DNA from: Tetranychus cinnabarinus
Lineage: Eukaryota > Arthropoda > Arachnida > Trombidiformes > Tetranychidae
Direction of reading: 5' to 3'
Assembly: GCA_022266195.1 (NCBI GenBank)
Contig: WHVY01000007.1
Coordinates: 1,178,001 to 1,242,000, forward strand
Length of the DNA stretch: 64,000 bases
How positions within the stretch are numbered: position 1 is the first letter of the stretch; each line of letters starts with the position of its first letter. The translations under genes and the position numbers were made by a program. The notes under the pieces were generated by a model. That model was not told the origin of the DNA and did not search any database. It was given only the letters and a program-made list of their open reading frames with translations. Shown piece by piece: positions 1 to 12,192 of the stretch.

Positions 1-1151
1 GGACCACTTTTGCTATCTGGTTGATAAGCATCAAGATTTGTGGACAAAACATCATCAGTGTCTTCAATTTCAATATCTTCAATTGCAGGTTTACTTATAA
101 TTGATTTAACTTGGAGTTGATTTGGTTCATGATTGATTGGGTGAGTGATGGAGCTTTTCAATTGTTTCTCATTAACATCATTATAATTATTGCTTGGTTT
201 ATCCCAATCGCCCCAATCAACAATGGAATAACATTCTGAAGCAACTGAACTTGATTCTCTTACTCGTTTGCTTGGACGGTCGTTGTTGATATATTTGTTT
301 GCATTTGTTGATGGGTATGAATAAGAAGGTCGTTTAACTTGTTGATTATTAATTTGCTTAGCAGAATTGGCTCTTTTTTGATCAATTTGCTTTTGAAGGC
401 CTTCGATTCTTTCCTTTTGTTGAATTAAGTTTTTATGTTGTCTTTCAAATGAACTTATGAAGGTTTGCTTATATACATCTTGAGCCGTTTGATTACAATG
501 GTTTTCATCTCCAGTTGTTATTGTTGATAAAAACTTTACCATCAAGTCATCTTGCTTGAGTATTGGGTCCATAATGTTGATGAAGGTGTCAGCAATGTAC
601 GATTGATCAAATTTGAAGACATTTGATTGCAGTTTACAGTTCTTAATGTGGTCAATCATTAATGAATAAAATCTCTTTTCTTTACAGTTATTGTAGATAC
701 AATTAACTGTTATTATTTCTGAGTCAAATTCACGATCTGATGATACTCTTTTCAAGATTTGTTGACTGTTACAATTATTACTTATACAATTGAATGCTAA
801 ATTTTCCAAAGAGCTATCATTAATTCCCAGTATTGATTCATTTTTAGTTATTTTGTTGACAATTACCATGAAATGTGAACATAATTTGCAATAAAGTCGA
901 TCACAATTGTAACATTTATAAGGTTCAACAGCTAATTGGTCGCAAAGATTGCACAAATTTTTGGTTATACCGAGTCCAGGATCGTTATCAATGGTAAAAC
1001 CAGGCTTAAGCTTCACAATATTGAATGCTGAAAAGATGCTTTCGACTGCTGTGTTTTTGAACTTTCTTTTGTACTTGTCTTCGATGAATCGGTAGAATTG
1101 TTTAACATCATAGACTTTTGTTATTGCTAAAGATGACGATGAAGATGACAT
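1..1151 (-). CDS. RING-like / TRAF-type zinc-finger protein, 3' end outside window
   Basis: The frame is open from an ATG at 1151 to the window edge, giving at least 383 residues without a stop. Residues about 67-95 hold paired cysteines (CNLC, CYNC, CKLC) spaced like a RING or cross-brace finger. Residues about 155-180 fit a TRAF-type finger: VNC-x4-C-x11-H-x4-C. A Gln/Lys-rich stretch near 225-260 looks like a coiled coil, followed by a polar tail with acidic runs (IEDIEIEDTDD). RING-TRAF proteins are usually E3 ligases or signalling adaptors; that role is inference. No TRAF/MATH domain is visible before the edge. The upstream leader resembles that of the neighbouring retroelement, so the gene may be element-borne or driven by an element promoter rather than an ordinary host gene. 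Confidence 0.7.
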   Translation of the reverse strand, partial: MSSSSSSLAITKVYDVKQFYRFIEDKYKRKFKNTAVESIFSAFNIVKLKPGFTIDNDPGLGITKNLCNLCDQLAVEPYKCYNCDRLYCKLCSHFMVIVNKITKNESILGINDSSLENLAFNCISNNCNSQQILKRVSSDREFDSEIITVNCIYNNCKEKRFYSLMIDHIKNCKLQSNVFKFDQSYIADTFINIMDPILKQDDLMVKFLSTITTGDENHCNQTAQDVYKQTFISSFERQHKNLIQQKERIEGLQKQIDQKRANSAKQINNQQVKRPSYSYPSTNANKYINNDRPSKRVRESSSVASECYSIVDWGDWDKPSNNYNDVNEKQLKSSITHPINHEPNQLQVKSIISKPAIEDIEIEDTDDVLSTNLDAYQPDSKSG

Positions 1152-3254
1152 TTCAATCTATTATGAGATTAATGGTAATCGCTTTAGATGAAAAGATGAT
1201 GATTGCTTTCAGTAAAAATTTTTCTTTTGACCAATTTTCCTTCAATCTTATCACTGTTGATATTTGATTCAAATCTTAGTCTTAATCCAATATCAAAAGG
1301 AATCCACCAATTTGGTTGTTAGACTTTGAACCTGAATTAAGTCAAATGAATTCATCAAACCTCTTCAGTCAGAGAGTACTTTATGGTCAGAATCTGATGT
1401 TATTACTGAAAAACATGTAAATGTTGATGAAATTAGTGAACCTTAACCAGCAGATTGAGAGCATACGCTCGTCAATTAGCAACGATACAGCAATGATTGA
1501 AGGTGCTAGATGAATGACCAGAGGAAGAGTAGTTTGTTTAATGTTGAGATTGACGGTTCAATGATGATTTGATGTACAAGCAGCTCAATTGATTGATGTT
1601 TGTTGGTTAGATGTGAGCACAATTTTCACTTATTGTTGAATTTGATTCAATTTTAGCAATCAATTTGGAATTGAAATGAATTTATTTCCAAGAAATGAGC
1701 ATAGAAAACATGAGCTTTCAATTCAATAAGCATCTTCACTTCATTAGCTGAACACCGTACCACTATATTTGTCGTTTGTTTTTGATTATGATGCAGAGAT
1801 GATGATTATTTGAGAGAATACTCTCTTCAAACGTTTACTTCTGTGACAATTTGAAACAATATTGAACTCAATTTTGAAATTAACTGAAAAATTCACCAAA
1901 AATTCATTAACAAACTCATGAGAAAAGATTAAAGTAAATGAGAGCATTAAGAAACATGTATTATAACTGCTTGATCTAGTAATGAGTGCATTTTTATCAA
2001 AAGAGGAAAAGGAAGACCATTGACAATGGTAATTGACAAAACAATAGATGGAGACATTAAGGCAATCCATCGATAAATGAAAAATATTTGATTAATTGAC
2101 CATCGATACTCATAAGTGCATCAAAATTGTATGCATAAAATTTGTTTTCATGATCATGATTAGCTTTGATAGTTAATTATTAGTAGAAGATTGATCTCAT
2201 GAGATTTATCATTGGTTTTAGATGAAAACTTGAAATTTGAAACTGAGTTCTTGTTGCTTTTTAAAGCATTTGTTAGAGTTAATTTGAACAATCTGAACGT
2301 GTTAAAGTTGGTTTCAGATTTGTAGGATTATCGTCTCGAAAGCTATGACATTGAGAAATTTTTCAATGCTAAATCTATGAAAAACATGACTTGATTTGAT
2401 CGTTTTTTGAGCTTCATGTTTTAACAATTCATTCAGTAAAACTATACAGTTACCTTCACCATGAATTGAGCTTTCGATTGATATATAATATGTTATAATA
2501 AGTTGGACAAATATTGAGCTGTTGAACTATCCAAAAGTAACCATTCAAGCTTATTTATTTTGACTAAATTTTAGGTTTTTTCCCCTTGTAATAGGTAAAT
2601 GTGAGTTTAAGATGTTTTTTATTATTAAGCATCTTTACTGAGCTAAATATGAATCTTTTAAGACATTGAACATTGATCTACAACATTTACTTCAAAAGTT
2701 ATAAGCAAAAAACATGATTCGTGGGGGTGGAGGCTGAAACTTTGGTCACTTGTGGTATTGAAGGGTTTGCGTTGGTGAAGGAAAGCAATATATCAATCGA
2801 AAGATCTCAACGAGATCTGTTCAACTATACATTAAGATTGGAGCTAATCCAAAATTAAATTGTACTTTATCATCAATGAGCGAGTTTCAATGGCATTTCT
2901 AAGGTAAATTTTTGGTCATTTTGTGTTCGTGTTTTTTGGTATTTTTACGCATTTAAAATGTGATATTAAGTGTGAATATGTTATTGAGAATCTAATTTGA
3001 GCAGAATAAGGTGAATTTGTTATGTTAATTTTGGTGTAAATCATGATAATCCTTGAACTTTAGGTTCTTAAAATACGTTGATTTTGGTTAATTTTGACTC
3101 TTGATTTTGACTTAATTGTGGTTAGTATTGTAAATGATTAAAAATACTTTGCTTAATGTTGTTTCAATGATGATCATGAGATTATTTCATTACTTATTTT
3201 TCATTGCAGATTATTCCCTTTGATTAATAATGAATGATGAAGGTTTTTCTTGTT
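1152..3254. other. Non-coding region: leader of zinc-finger gene and 3' flank of retroelement
   Basis: I see no credible gene here. It holds two copies of the palindromic motif TTGAGAGNATACNCTC (1455-1477 and 1810-1830) and the 15-mer AAGAGGAAAAGGAAG at 2001-2015. Both also occur in the retroelement leader at 8.7-9.4 kb. I could not find a long terminal repeat matching the 5' side of the element. Confidence 0.5.
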
Positions 3255-3764
3255 TTACTCGCTTGATTCTTGTTCAATTTCTTCAATTTCTGTTTCACCA
3301 ACGTTGATAAGCTTGAGTTGGTCAAAATTTACTCTAAATTTTTTGAGAGTTTCGATGCAAGTAATTTCAGCCACTGAATCCAAAACATTGTAAACAATGT
3401 ATTTACCTTTAAATGATGGTGTTAACTTTTTACCAAGGGTTAAGCTGATGTTTTTGATAGCAACTCTAACAATATCACCTGGTTTGAATGGTTTCTCTTT
3501 TAATTTTTGATTCTGCATGAATCTTTCCTGTTTAATTAACCTTTGATCAATAACCTCTTGTCTGATCGCTTCGATGTTACTTCGATCGAACTCAATTGGA
3601 GTATCCATTTGATTTGTAAGAGTTGTTCTTGATGGAATCTGAAAAAGAAGATAATGTGGAGAGTTTCCAAGTGACTCTGAAGGTGTATGGTTATAGCTTA
3701 TTATGTTTCTGGTTAAATTTTTGTCCCAATTTTTTATATTTCCATCAGCTGTCATTTTTATCAA
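3255..3764 (-). pseudogene. Detached integrase C-terminal part of the retroelement
   Basis: This frame codes for the end of the integrase core and the C-terminal domain. Visible features are ISYNHTPSESLGNSPHYLLF, typical of Ty3 integrases downstream of the catalytic glutamate, and a beta-rich GDIVRVAI...PSFKGKYIVYNV segment typical of the C-terminal DNA-binding part. The catalytic glutamate is coded just upstream of 3764 in this same frame. It is therefore separated from the two catalytic aspartates by the frameshift. The frame ends at 3255 after an acidic tail. Confidence 0.85.
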
Positions 3765-3793
3765 GTTTCCAATGATTCCGTTGGTTCTTTCAA

Positions 3794-6700
3794 CTAGTCC
3801 TTGTGATTCTGGTCGATAAGGTGTTGACTTAATATGTTTGAATTGATTTTCTTCAACATATTTTTGAAGTCATCTGACCTAAAACATGGGCCGTTATCAG
3901 TTTGGATTTCGTTTAATGGTCCAACAAATCGAATGATGTACTCAATAAACTCTTTTGCTTCTTTTGATGTTTGATTCCTGTATGCCTGAGCAAATACAAA
4001 GTGTGTTAACATGTCGACCGCAACGAAAAGATATTTGTTTCGTAGGTTTGAACTTTTATAAGCACCAACAACATCAATCTGGATCCTTTCAAGTGGTAAC
4101 TTTGGGACTGGCATTGATCTAGGAATATGATCGTTTGTTGTTTTATGCTTGTATCTACCACAGATATCACAAAGTCTGATTTTATCACGAATAATCTTAT
4201 TCATAAGTGGGAACCAGAAATTTTCTCTTATACGTTTAGCTGTTGGTTTATAACCAAAGTGTCCTCCTAATGTTTTTTCATGATATTCAATGTAGACTTT
4301 CTCAATTAAAGAAGCAGGTACGTAAACAGCAATTTTACCATTTTTCATTTTACGACAAACAAGATCATTTTTAATGATGTAGTTTTTATGTTGAATCTTC
4401 TCGTTCAGTATTTCTTCTTTGATTCTCTTAATGCATGAATCTTTTTCTTGTTCTTGGTGAAAAATTGAATGATTCTTTTCAATTTCTGGGTAAGTGATGC
4501 TGAAGATAAATTTTTTCATGGTATGGTTGTCCATTATTTCAGGTTGACCAGTTTTTTCATTAATATCTGTTATAATTTCTTTTATCGTTGCGATTTGAAC
4601 AGATTCATTTTCATTTTCAGTTTCGTGTAAAGAAATCAAATCACATCTATCTTCATTTTCAATTCTTAAAGGTTCATTTGCTTGTGACGAATCATCAGTT
4701 TCTAAAATTAAATTTAAACTCGGAGCATTTAAATAGTGAATGTAACGGTAAAAATCCTCCTCATCAATTTCACCCGTTCTTTTGTGTTTCCACTCGTTAC
4801 TACGAGAAAAACAGTCCGCCGGATGTTCACTGCCTTTTTTATAAATAATTTTGTAATTGTATTGTGATAAAATTGTTGCCCATCTGTGTAATCGAGCGCA
4901 TTTAAAGTTGATTTTCTTCAGTGAACAAAGTGCACAATGATCGGATATAATTGTGAAAGGTCTACCAAGTAAGTAATGACCATATTTAAGTACTCCTACA
5001 ATAACAGCAAGGCATTCTTTTTCTGTGATTGTATATGCTAACTGATGTTTAGCTAATTTTTGACCGAAATAAGCAACTGGGCGCCAGTTATCTTCTTCTT
5101 TTTGTGTTAACATTCCTCCCACAGCAATCGATGATGCGTCAACTTCAAGTTGATGCTCTTTAAGTGGGTCAAATTGACAGAGTTCGCAATCTCTGATAAG
5201 TATTGATTTAATTAATTCCCAGTTTTGTTGATGTATTGACGTCCATTTAAATTTTTTCTTGCGACTACATAATTCAAATAAGTTTGAAGCTAAAGTTGAA
5301 TAATTTGGTATAAATTTCGACAAATAATTGAATAATCCGAGTTGACTTTGCAGTGATTTTAAATCTTTAGGTGGACTAAATTGTTTCAATCTTTCAATTT
5401 TCGATGGATCTGGTTTAATAGATTTACCAGATATAATATGTCCAAGGAATTTTACTTCTTCATGCCCCCACTTGCATTTATCAGGCTGAATTTTAAGTCC
5501 GACTTCTTTAACTTTGTTAAAGGTTTGAGTCGCATTCATCAAAAGTTCATCAAATGTCTTTCCAAAAATGATTACGTCGTCGATGTATGCTAGACAACAT
5601 TTATATAATAGTTTACCGAATATTTTGTTGACAAATTGTTGAAAATATGCTGGACTGTCTGCTAAGCCCATTGGTAGCCTTATGTATTGGTATTTGCCTG
5701 TTTCAGTGACAAAGGCAACCTTTTCTCGCTCTTCAGGAGCTAATTCAATTTGATGGAATCCTTGAGCAAAGTCAATAGTGATAAAGTAATTGTACCCAGC
5801 AAGTGCTTGTATAAAATCTTCAATGTTTGGCATTGGATAATTTCTGGTTCGCATTAAAGCATTTAGTTCTTGAAATGAGGTGACAAATCTGTAAGTACCT
5901 GGAGTAGGTTTTGGAACTAAAAAGGCAGGTGAACCACCTCGTGATGTTGATGGTTCAACAATATCATTTTCAATCAGCTCTTTTATCATATTGTCTAAAA
6001 TTTCCCTTTTTTCAGCTCCCAGTCGATATGGTTTGCATTGAGGTATTGGATTCATTCCCAAATCAATTTTAATTCCAACTTTTTCAGCAGGAATTTTTCC
6101 GATATCGTATTTTGATTTCGAAAACACGTCCGAATAGACTTTGAAAAAATTATTCAATCTTATTTTTTGCTCATAATTAAGTCTTGGATCGATCCCACAA
6201 TTCAACGTTTGCATTACGTTGTCAATTTGCGAAGGAAACTCTTCTTTTCTTTTATCGATTTTCATCTTCATGAAAGTTTTTTCATACTTTTCATTTTCAG
6301 TTTTTTCAATGTTGAGTATGTTATAAGAATTTACTGCGAAATCTGGATTAGTTGCTGAATTCTCATCCACTTTTTTATTTTTCCTTCGATTTCTTTTCTT
6401 AATTGGTTTTTCTGGTGTTTTTTCTGGTTCACTTGGAACTTCAGGACCAAATATTTTTGGAAAATACTCAGTGAAAACATAATCAAAACTGACTTTTGAT
6501 GGAATCTTGATTGATAATTTGAGAGGGAAAAATGTTCCTTCATGTTGAAAAATTGACCAGCGTTCATGATTAACAATTGTTGCACCCGCATCACACCAAT
6601 ATGAGAAGTTAGATCCCAAAATGATATCATAAGGTAAATTGTCAAATACATAAACTCTGAGTGCATTTTGATAGAACGGTTCAACCGTTTTGAAAATTAC

Positions 6701-8437
6701 TTGAGTTACACCAGCAGCTTTCGTTGTTGTTACTGCAAATCCCATGAAGCTTTCTCTGAATTTGTAGATTCTTAAACCAAGTTTTTCTGCAACTTCAGTC
6801 TTAATAACGGTGGCATTTGCACCCGTATCAAACAAACCGTTAATTGATAAATCAGTTTCTTCTACTAAAATTTTGATTTCAGGGACATTATTCTTCTTTT
6901 CACTTGAAGCCGTAGCTAAAACATGTAAATAGTTTGCTTGATTAACCGTATTGTTATTTGTATTATTGTTTTGAGGACAATTTGCAGCAAGATGACCAGG
7001 GGCGTAACAAATCAAACAAGGAGTTGTTGCATTTGATGAATTTTGGTTCGTATTGGCTGAGTTTGAACTTGTATTTTGGTTTTGATTAGCATTAGATGCT
7101 GATTGAACTGCATCTTCATAACGTGGAGGTCTATCTCGACGGTTATAATTGTTTCTGTATCCACGATTGTTTGTTCTTCTGTTGTTGTAACCTCCTCTAG
7201 TGTATCTAGGAGATTGATTATTGTTACTTGTTTGATTACTATTCTGATAGTTGTTCTGTTGTTGAGGATATTGCTGTTGATTGTTGTTTGTTTGTTGATA
7301 ATTATTCGGTTGACTGTAATAATTTTGATTAGACTGAGCAATTCTTGGCTCTGATCTTCTTTCATTCCTTCTTATGTTGTCAGTCAATATCCTATTAACA
7401 TAAGTAATTAGTAACGTTAAAACCTTTTCGGTTGAATCAATTGTTTGCTCGTGAATAGCGTTAAATACGAGTCTCTCAGGTAACAAGGTTAATAACCAAT
7501 AAGCAATATGAATGTCTTTTGAAAATGGGATAACTGTTTTGTAAGCGTCTGTAATTGCTTTTACGTATGATTGAGGGTCCATTCCGATTTGAAATTTTTG
7601 ATAAAACAAACGATTTTTAGCAGCAATTAGTTCTGGTTGCCCAATATAACTTTTTCTTATTTCTGTAATCAGTTGTTTCAAGGTTAAATTGTGACATCTT
7701 GATTCAATATTCTTGATTAGCTGGTAAACGTCCGCAGAGACTCTGGTTTTTAGTAGTTTAATTGCAATGTCTTCTGATAATTCATAAACATCAAACATCA
7801 AATTGACGAAACGATCTAAATATGCTAGAATCGTCTCACATCTTTCATCGAATGGTTGGATTATTCTGTCTTTATTCATTTCAATAAATTTATCTTGAGC
7901 TGAAATAGCTTCTTGAATTGGTTTCTCGTACTCATAACTTGTCGAAGGTTTATTAGGCTCAAAGGTTACTTTGCTTTTATCTTGATGTTGGTTCTTATCT
8001 GGTAAGCGATTAAAGCATAACGACTGAGGTCCAAATGTTTCTTCGTCTTTGTTTGCTTCTTTTTGAGCCATTTGTCTGAATCGAGATACTTGGGCTGCTG
8101 TGAAACCCATTTCAAACAACGTTTCTTCATCTAAATCAATATCATCATCAATTTCAGACAAAACTAGATTTACTATATTATCTTCAGTAATTTTATAATT
8201 TCGTAAACGTTTTATACTTTCAGGTGTTTCTAGCCATTTTTTATCAAATACAAGTTCTAGGTTCCATTCACCAACTGTATTGATTGATTTATGATAAATG
8301 GCATTTGTTCTCAATGCTTGTTTGACTTGAGCAGTTACATAGTTTATCTTCATTGATGATGAGATGTTGAGACCGAGAACTTGTGCCGTCTCTCTTTTAA
8401 CAGCTTCTGATGATAAGTAATCTTTTACCGTTGCCAT
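3794..8437 (-). pseudogene. Gag-Pol polyprotein of Ty3-type retroelement, frameshifted in integrase
   Basis: 1547 residues open in one frame, with Gag and Pol fused without a shift. In order: a Gag-like capsid region (about 1-400); an Asn/Gln/Arg-rich tract (about 365-470); a CCHC zinc knuckle CLICYAPGHLAANC (about 474); protease LFDTGAN (about 535); reverse transcriptase with YIDD (about 950); RNase H with VDASS, TEKE and ISDH (about 1098-1190); an HHCC integrase finger (about 1385-1428); and the first two catalytic aspartates (QIDVVG, TDNGP). The frame then runs into a stop at 3794. Sequence for the rest of the integrase core continues in another frame just upstream of 3764, so a small indel near 3.83-3.87 kb has disrupted it. 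The Gag start ATG at 8437 is the first good start after the leader. Confidence 0.9.
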
Positions 8438-9376
8438 ATTTGGTTTGATTGATACTGTTGATGTATCTTCAACGCTATCTTCAAGAGTAGGAAACTGAGA
8501 AAATGACCAAAGTGAATCTAAATTAGTTTGCTCAATGATGAGAGTCTCAATTGTTTCAAGATGTAAGCAGGAATGAATATAGTTGCTTAGTTTTCAATGT
8601 TGTACCAAGGTTAAATAAAGGTTATAACAGAAATTTAATGTTGAACCCAATTTGTAACAGAACCAGATTTATAGTTGCTCAGCTTTATCACATTTGAGAG
8701 CATACGCTCTTCAATTCAACGAAATGACGATTTGAAGAACAATATTGACACTAAATTTGAAAAAGCAGGAACTAGTTATCGAGGTCTGATGTTGGTTAGG
8801 TTTAACCGTAAGATTCTGACGAACGAGTTGATTGTGTTAATGACAAATCTTTATTTATGAGAGAATACTCTCCTCAAGATTTAACGGTGAAGATTCAGCT
8901 TTTGTTTAGTAATTTTGTTGATTAATCTTCACTAGGTTTTGAGAGAAACTCTCTTCAATTTCAGTAAAACACGATAATGGTACACAATTAACTGGTTCGA
9001 TTTCAGAGTAGCATCCTCGCCATTTGTAAGGTCCCTTCAGGGATGAGGAGTAGAGACTTACAACTGAGATCAGTTTCTCAATAACTTTAAGTATAACCAA
9101 CGCTGTTAATCAATTTGAGGTTAAATTATTTTATTTCAGTTGAGGTGTCTAAGTCACCAGTAAATCAAACATTAACACAAGAACACAGGTAATAAGTAAT
9201 TAGCCTTATTTTTAAGTAAATTAAGTTGATGGTGATGAGCACAGTATTGAGAGAATACCCTCTTCAATCAATTAACAATTTGTTGATCACAATTTAAAGA
9301 GAGAGAGAGAGAAAACATAATCTAATCTGTTGGTCAAATTGACCAGTATTTATATTAAGTTAAGAGGAAAAGGAAG
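8438..9376 (-). promoter_or_regulatory. Retroelement leader with promoter and palindromic repeats
   Basis: Reading on the minus strand there is a CTTCCTTTTCCTCTT block (9362-9376) followed by TATAAATA (9347-9354). Four copies of an imperfect palindrome TTGAGAG-N-ATAC-N-CTCTTCAA then occur at 9247-9268, 8939-8960 (shortened), 8858-8877 and 8694-8714. A GA dinucleotide run is at 9297-9312. The palindrome can fold as a hairpin. The same block and motif precede the zinc-finger gene at 1151. Confidence 0.55.
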
Positions 9377-11848
9377 AAAAGCAAAACATGTGATATTAAA
9401 CTAATGGGGGTTGACATTGAATTACAAACTGTAAATTAAGAGAGGCAAAAAGTAGTGTCGATCCCTTACAATATCATGCTGCAATTGAATGGTTAACATC
9501 TAAACATGATTGCATTTCAATAATAATAATTATTAGCAAAACATGTTCTGAAGTAATCTGTAAATTGATCAAAGTTCCCGATTAAATTTCATTTTCATTA
9601 CAATATCGTGTCATGAGCTTTAGTATTGAAATATCTAATTTCTTGGAATGAATTTTTTTCGTCTATTTTCTAGTGTTTCTGCAATAAAACAGTTACTTTA
9701 CTCTGTTTTGTTTTATAACTTTTCACACCTCATTAAGAAACTCAGTTCATTTTCACCGGTTGAACAATCCAGAAACAGATAAAGTTTAAAAGATTTGCAG
9801 TTGAAGAAAAGAAAATGTCGCTTGAAATCACGTTATCCATGAAATGGTAAGAGTTGCTTCATTTTCCAATGAACAAACCAAATCACAAGTTGACCATTAT
9901 TACACCTACAACAGCACTATTTTCATGATTGTTGATGAGGAAAAGAAACGAATCTAAAGTGAAAACTTGAATTTAGAATAACATTTTCTGTATTATCACA
10001 ATTGTGTTGGCTATTATCGAGTCTACCAATTTTGTATCAATACCATTACAATGCTTATCATTATTGGTAGATGAAGAAAAGCAACTCAAAAATGGTGAAC
10101 AAGAAATCCTTTGACAATCGCTTTCTTTTATTTCAAAATAGATTTCTGAAAATTCCAAGCACAAACTGTAACGATGGAGAAGGAAAAACAGTGTTATTCA
10201 ACTTTTTTCATGATTACTTTTCAGTATCATTTTATTATCAGAAGGAGTGAGAAAGAGAGAGTGAGAGAAAAGTGCAAGAATATCAAGAATATTATAAGTT
10301 AAATGTGAATAAAAAGTGTGTGTATAAACTAAGAAAAGAGCAAAAGAAGGAAAAGTACAATAGAACAATGAAGAATCATGAAAAAAGACCTTTTCTTTCC
10401 TCTGGGAGTTTATTCTATCTCATTTTATTATCACATTTTTCGCCTTTTCCTAACCAATCCAATGATATCATCACTTGCATGCAAAACTTTGAGAAATAAA
10501 AATCTGACAAAGAGAAAAGTAAAATCGCAAATTCAGTATTTACAGACTTTATCAACTTTTAATGAGACAAAACTTCTGATTATTCATTTTTGACGAATTT
10601 CACGAAACTGAAATCTTTTTCCTTCTTAAAAGACTGTAAATAAGATATGAAAACAGCAAAAGGTTATTAATAAACGAAAAATGCTAAATTGTTGAACTTG
10701 AAATTCCTTTTGGAAAAACAAGAAAATTTGAAACAACTTTTTCCTCTCAATATTTACTCATAATTTGGACTTCTTGCTATTAAAAGATTCATGAACATTT
10801 TGGAAAGATCGATATCAAGTCTACTAACATTTGAGACTTGCAGCATTGGACAAAGTCTTTCAGTGGCACAGATAATACGATTTTTGAATTTTTCGAGCTT
10901 ATATCGTAGAGAAAGGAAAATATTGAGACATATGTTTTTGCTCTTGTTTCACTAGGAAGTGGATAATGATATTTAAGCATTTTTAGTAAGGATATTGCAT
11001 TGTAACCTACAGTCACCGGTAATTAGTTAATAACTGGTTAGTTAATAGCTATTTTCATTTTTCTACTAAAATTTGTTTTTTGTTCTGCATTTCCATTTAT
11101 ATTGAGATCGATTTTCCCGATTGATTTTGGACTTCACAAACACAATTAAGGAATTGTCAAAGACACGTTTTTTGACATTTTCAACGAAAAGCATCAACCG
11201 ATCTATGGCTGAGATCGATCAATCGAGTGAGAATAATATGATCAATTTTAACCTGATCTTAAAATCGAAACGCAACATCACTATTATGTACTTTTGAGTG
11301 AGTACAAACATTACTATCTTTAACTAGATCAGAACGATTGATCATAATCATTTCAGTTCAATGTTCGCTTCATTTTTCGACGATCTGTGTAATATCTCGG
11401 TAAGCGCACTTGATAAAATGGTGCTTTGCGAATGCTATTTCTGTTAACAAAAAACTCCAACCATGACCTTCATATTAACTCTCAAGGTCAAATGTCGAAT
11501 TCCCACAAAATGACCAATGACCTTCAAAACTCGATACATCTAAGTTTTGTCCTTAAAATCATCTATACCAAGTTCGTCATACTCATTGGACTCTACCATT
11601 CATATGAAAACTTGTTTACAAGAGATCAAAAAGTGAATCTCCAAAATGCTGAGTAAAAATCTTCGCTTCGCTTTGTTACGCTCCGATAATTAAAAATACC
11701 TAAGCATCATCATAACACCATGCACCAATATAACAAAAACAAAAATGTCTGATTATTCGTCTTCTACAATATAAGCCAGAATAATCGCAAAATCGCAGTA
11801 CAAGCAAGGACACTTTCCTTGGCAGATATTATCTTTTTCATGTGTTTC
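9377..11848. other. Non-coding stretch
   Basis: Only short, compositionally plain reading frames are present and none matches a family I know. If the exon at 13670-14350 belongs to a gene extending to lower coordinates, this is probably intron. One copy of the recurring octamer CTGGGAGT is at 10402-10409. Confidence 0.4.
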
Positions 11849-12192
11849 ATTACCGTATCGGCGCACATAATGTCACGGTGCCTCGGATCGAGCTCGCTCG
11901 TAATAAGTGAGAATTTTAGTCACTGAGCATGCGTTAATTCAGAAAATCAAAAATTTGTAAAGATCAAAATTGATCGGTTAATAGAGAAATTTTGATTATT
12001 ATTTTGAATTTTTCAATTCACTAATAGAAATGCATTCATAAGATCAAATTTTTTCTCTGCTTATCGGTCGAGAAAAAGCTCAAAGTGATCATTAATAATA
12101 GCCCATGAGCGTCTAAATGGGCAGCAACAGTGCTGTTATTTGAGCGAGCCCATTTTGAAGCACCGTGACATTATGTGCGCCGATACGGTAAT
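11849..12192. mobile_element. MITE with 33-bp perfect inverted repeats, probable TA target
   Basis: Positions 11849-11881 and 12160-12192 are perfect reverse complements (left arm starts ATTACCGTATCGGCGCACAT). If the flanking TA pairs (11851-11852 and 12189-12190) are a target duplication, the element is 11853-12188, 336 bp, with 29-bp terminal repeats beginning CCGTATCGG. It has no coding capacity. A TA target suggests the Tc1/mariner group. The GC-rich ends stand out against the surrounding AT-rich DNA. No second copy was seen in the window. Confidence 0.85.

Larger units (their letters stand above)
3255..9376 (-). mobile_element. Ty3-type LTR retroelement, degraded
   Basis: The minus strand reads leader, Gag, zinc knuckle, aspartic protease, reverse transcriptase, RNase H and integrase. 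RT-RNase H before integrase is the Ty3 order. A TATAAATA box at 9347-9354 (minus) sits about 0.9 kb before the Gag start and is a candidate promoter. Two long terminal repeats were not found by eye, so the outer limits are uncertain. An indel in integrase splits the last part of the polyprotein from the rest, so this copy should be unable to move by itself. Confidence 0.85.

Noticed and set aside
1152..3254. 3' long terminal repeat of the retroelement
   Set aside because: I found no long match to the 5' leader beyond a 15-mer and the palindromic motif, so no LTR pair is claimed.
8992..9022. tRNA-like 3' end / primer-binding-site candidate for the retroelement
   Set aside because: GGTTCGATTTC followed by CATCCTCGCCA looks tRNA-like, but the distance from T-loop to CCA is four bases too long and the 5' acceptor strand is missing.
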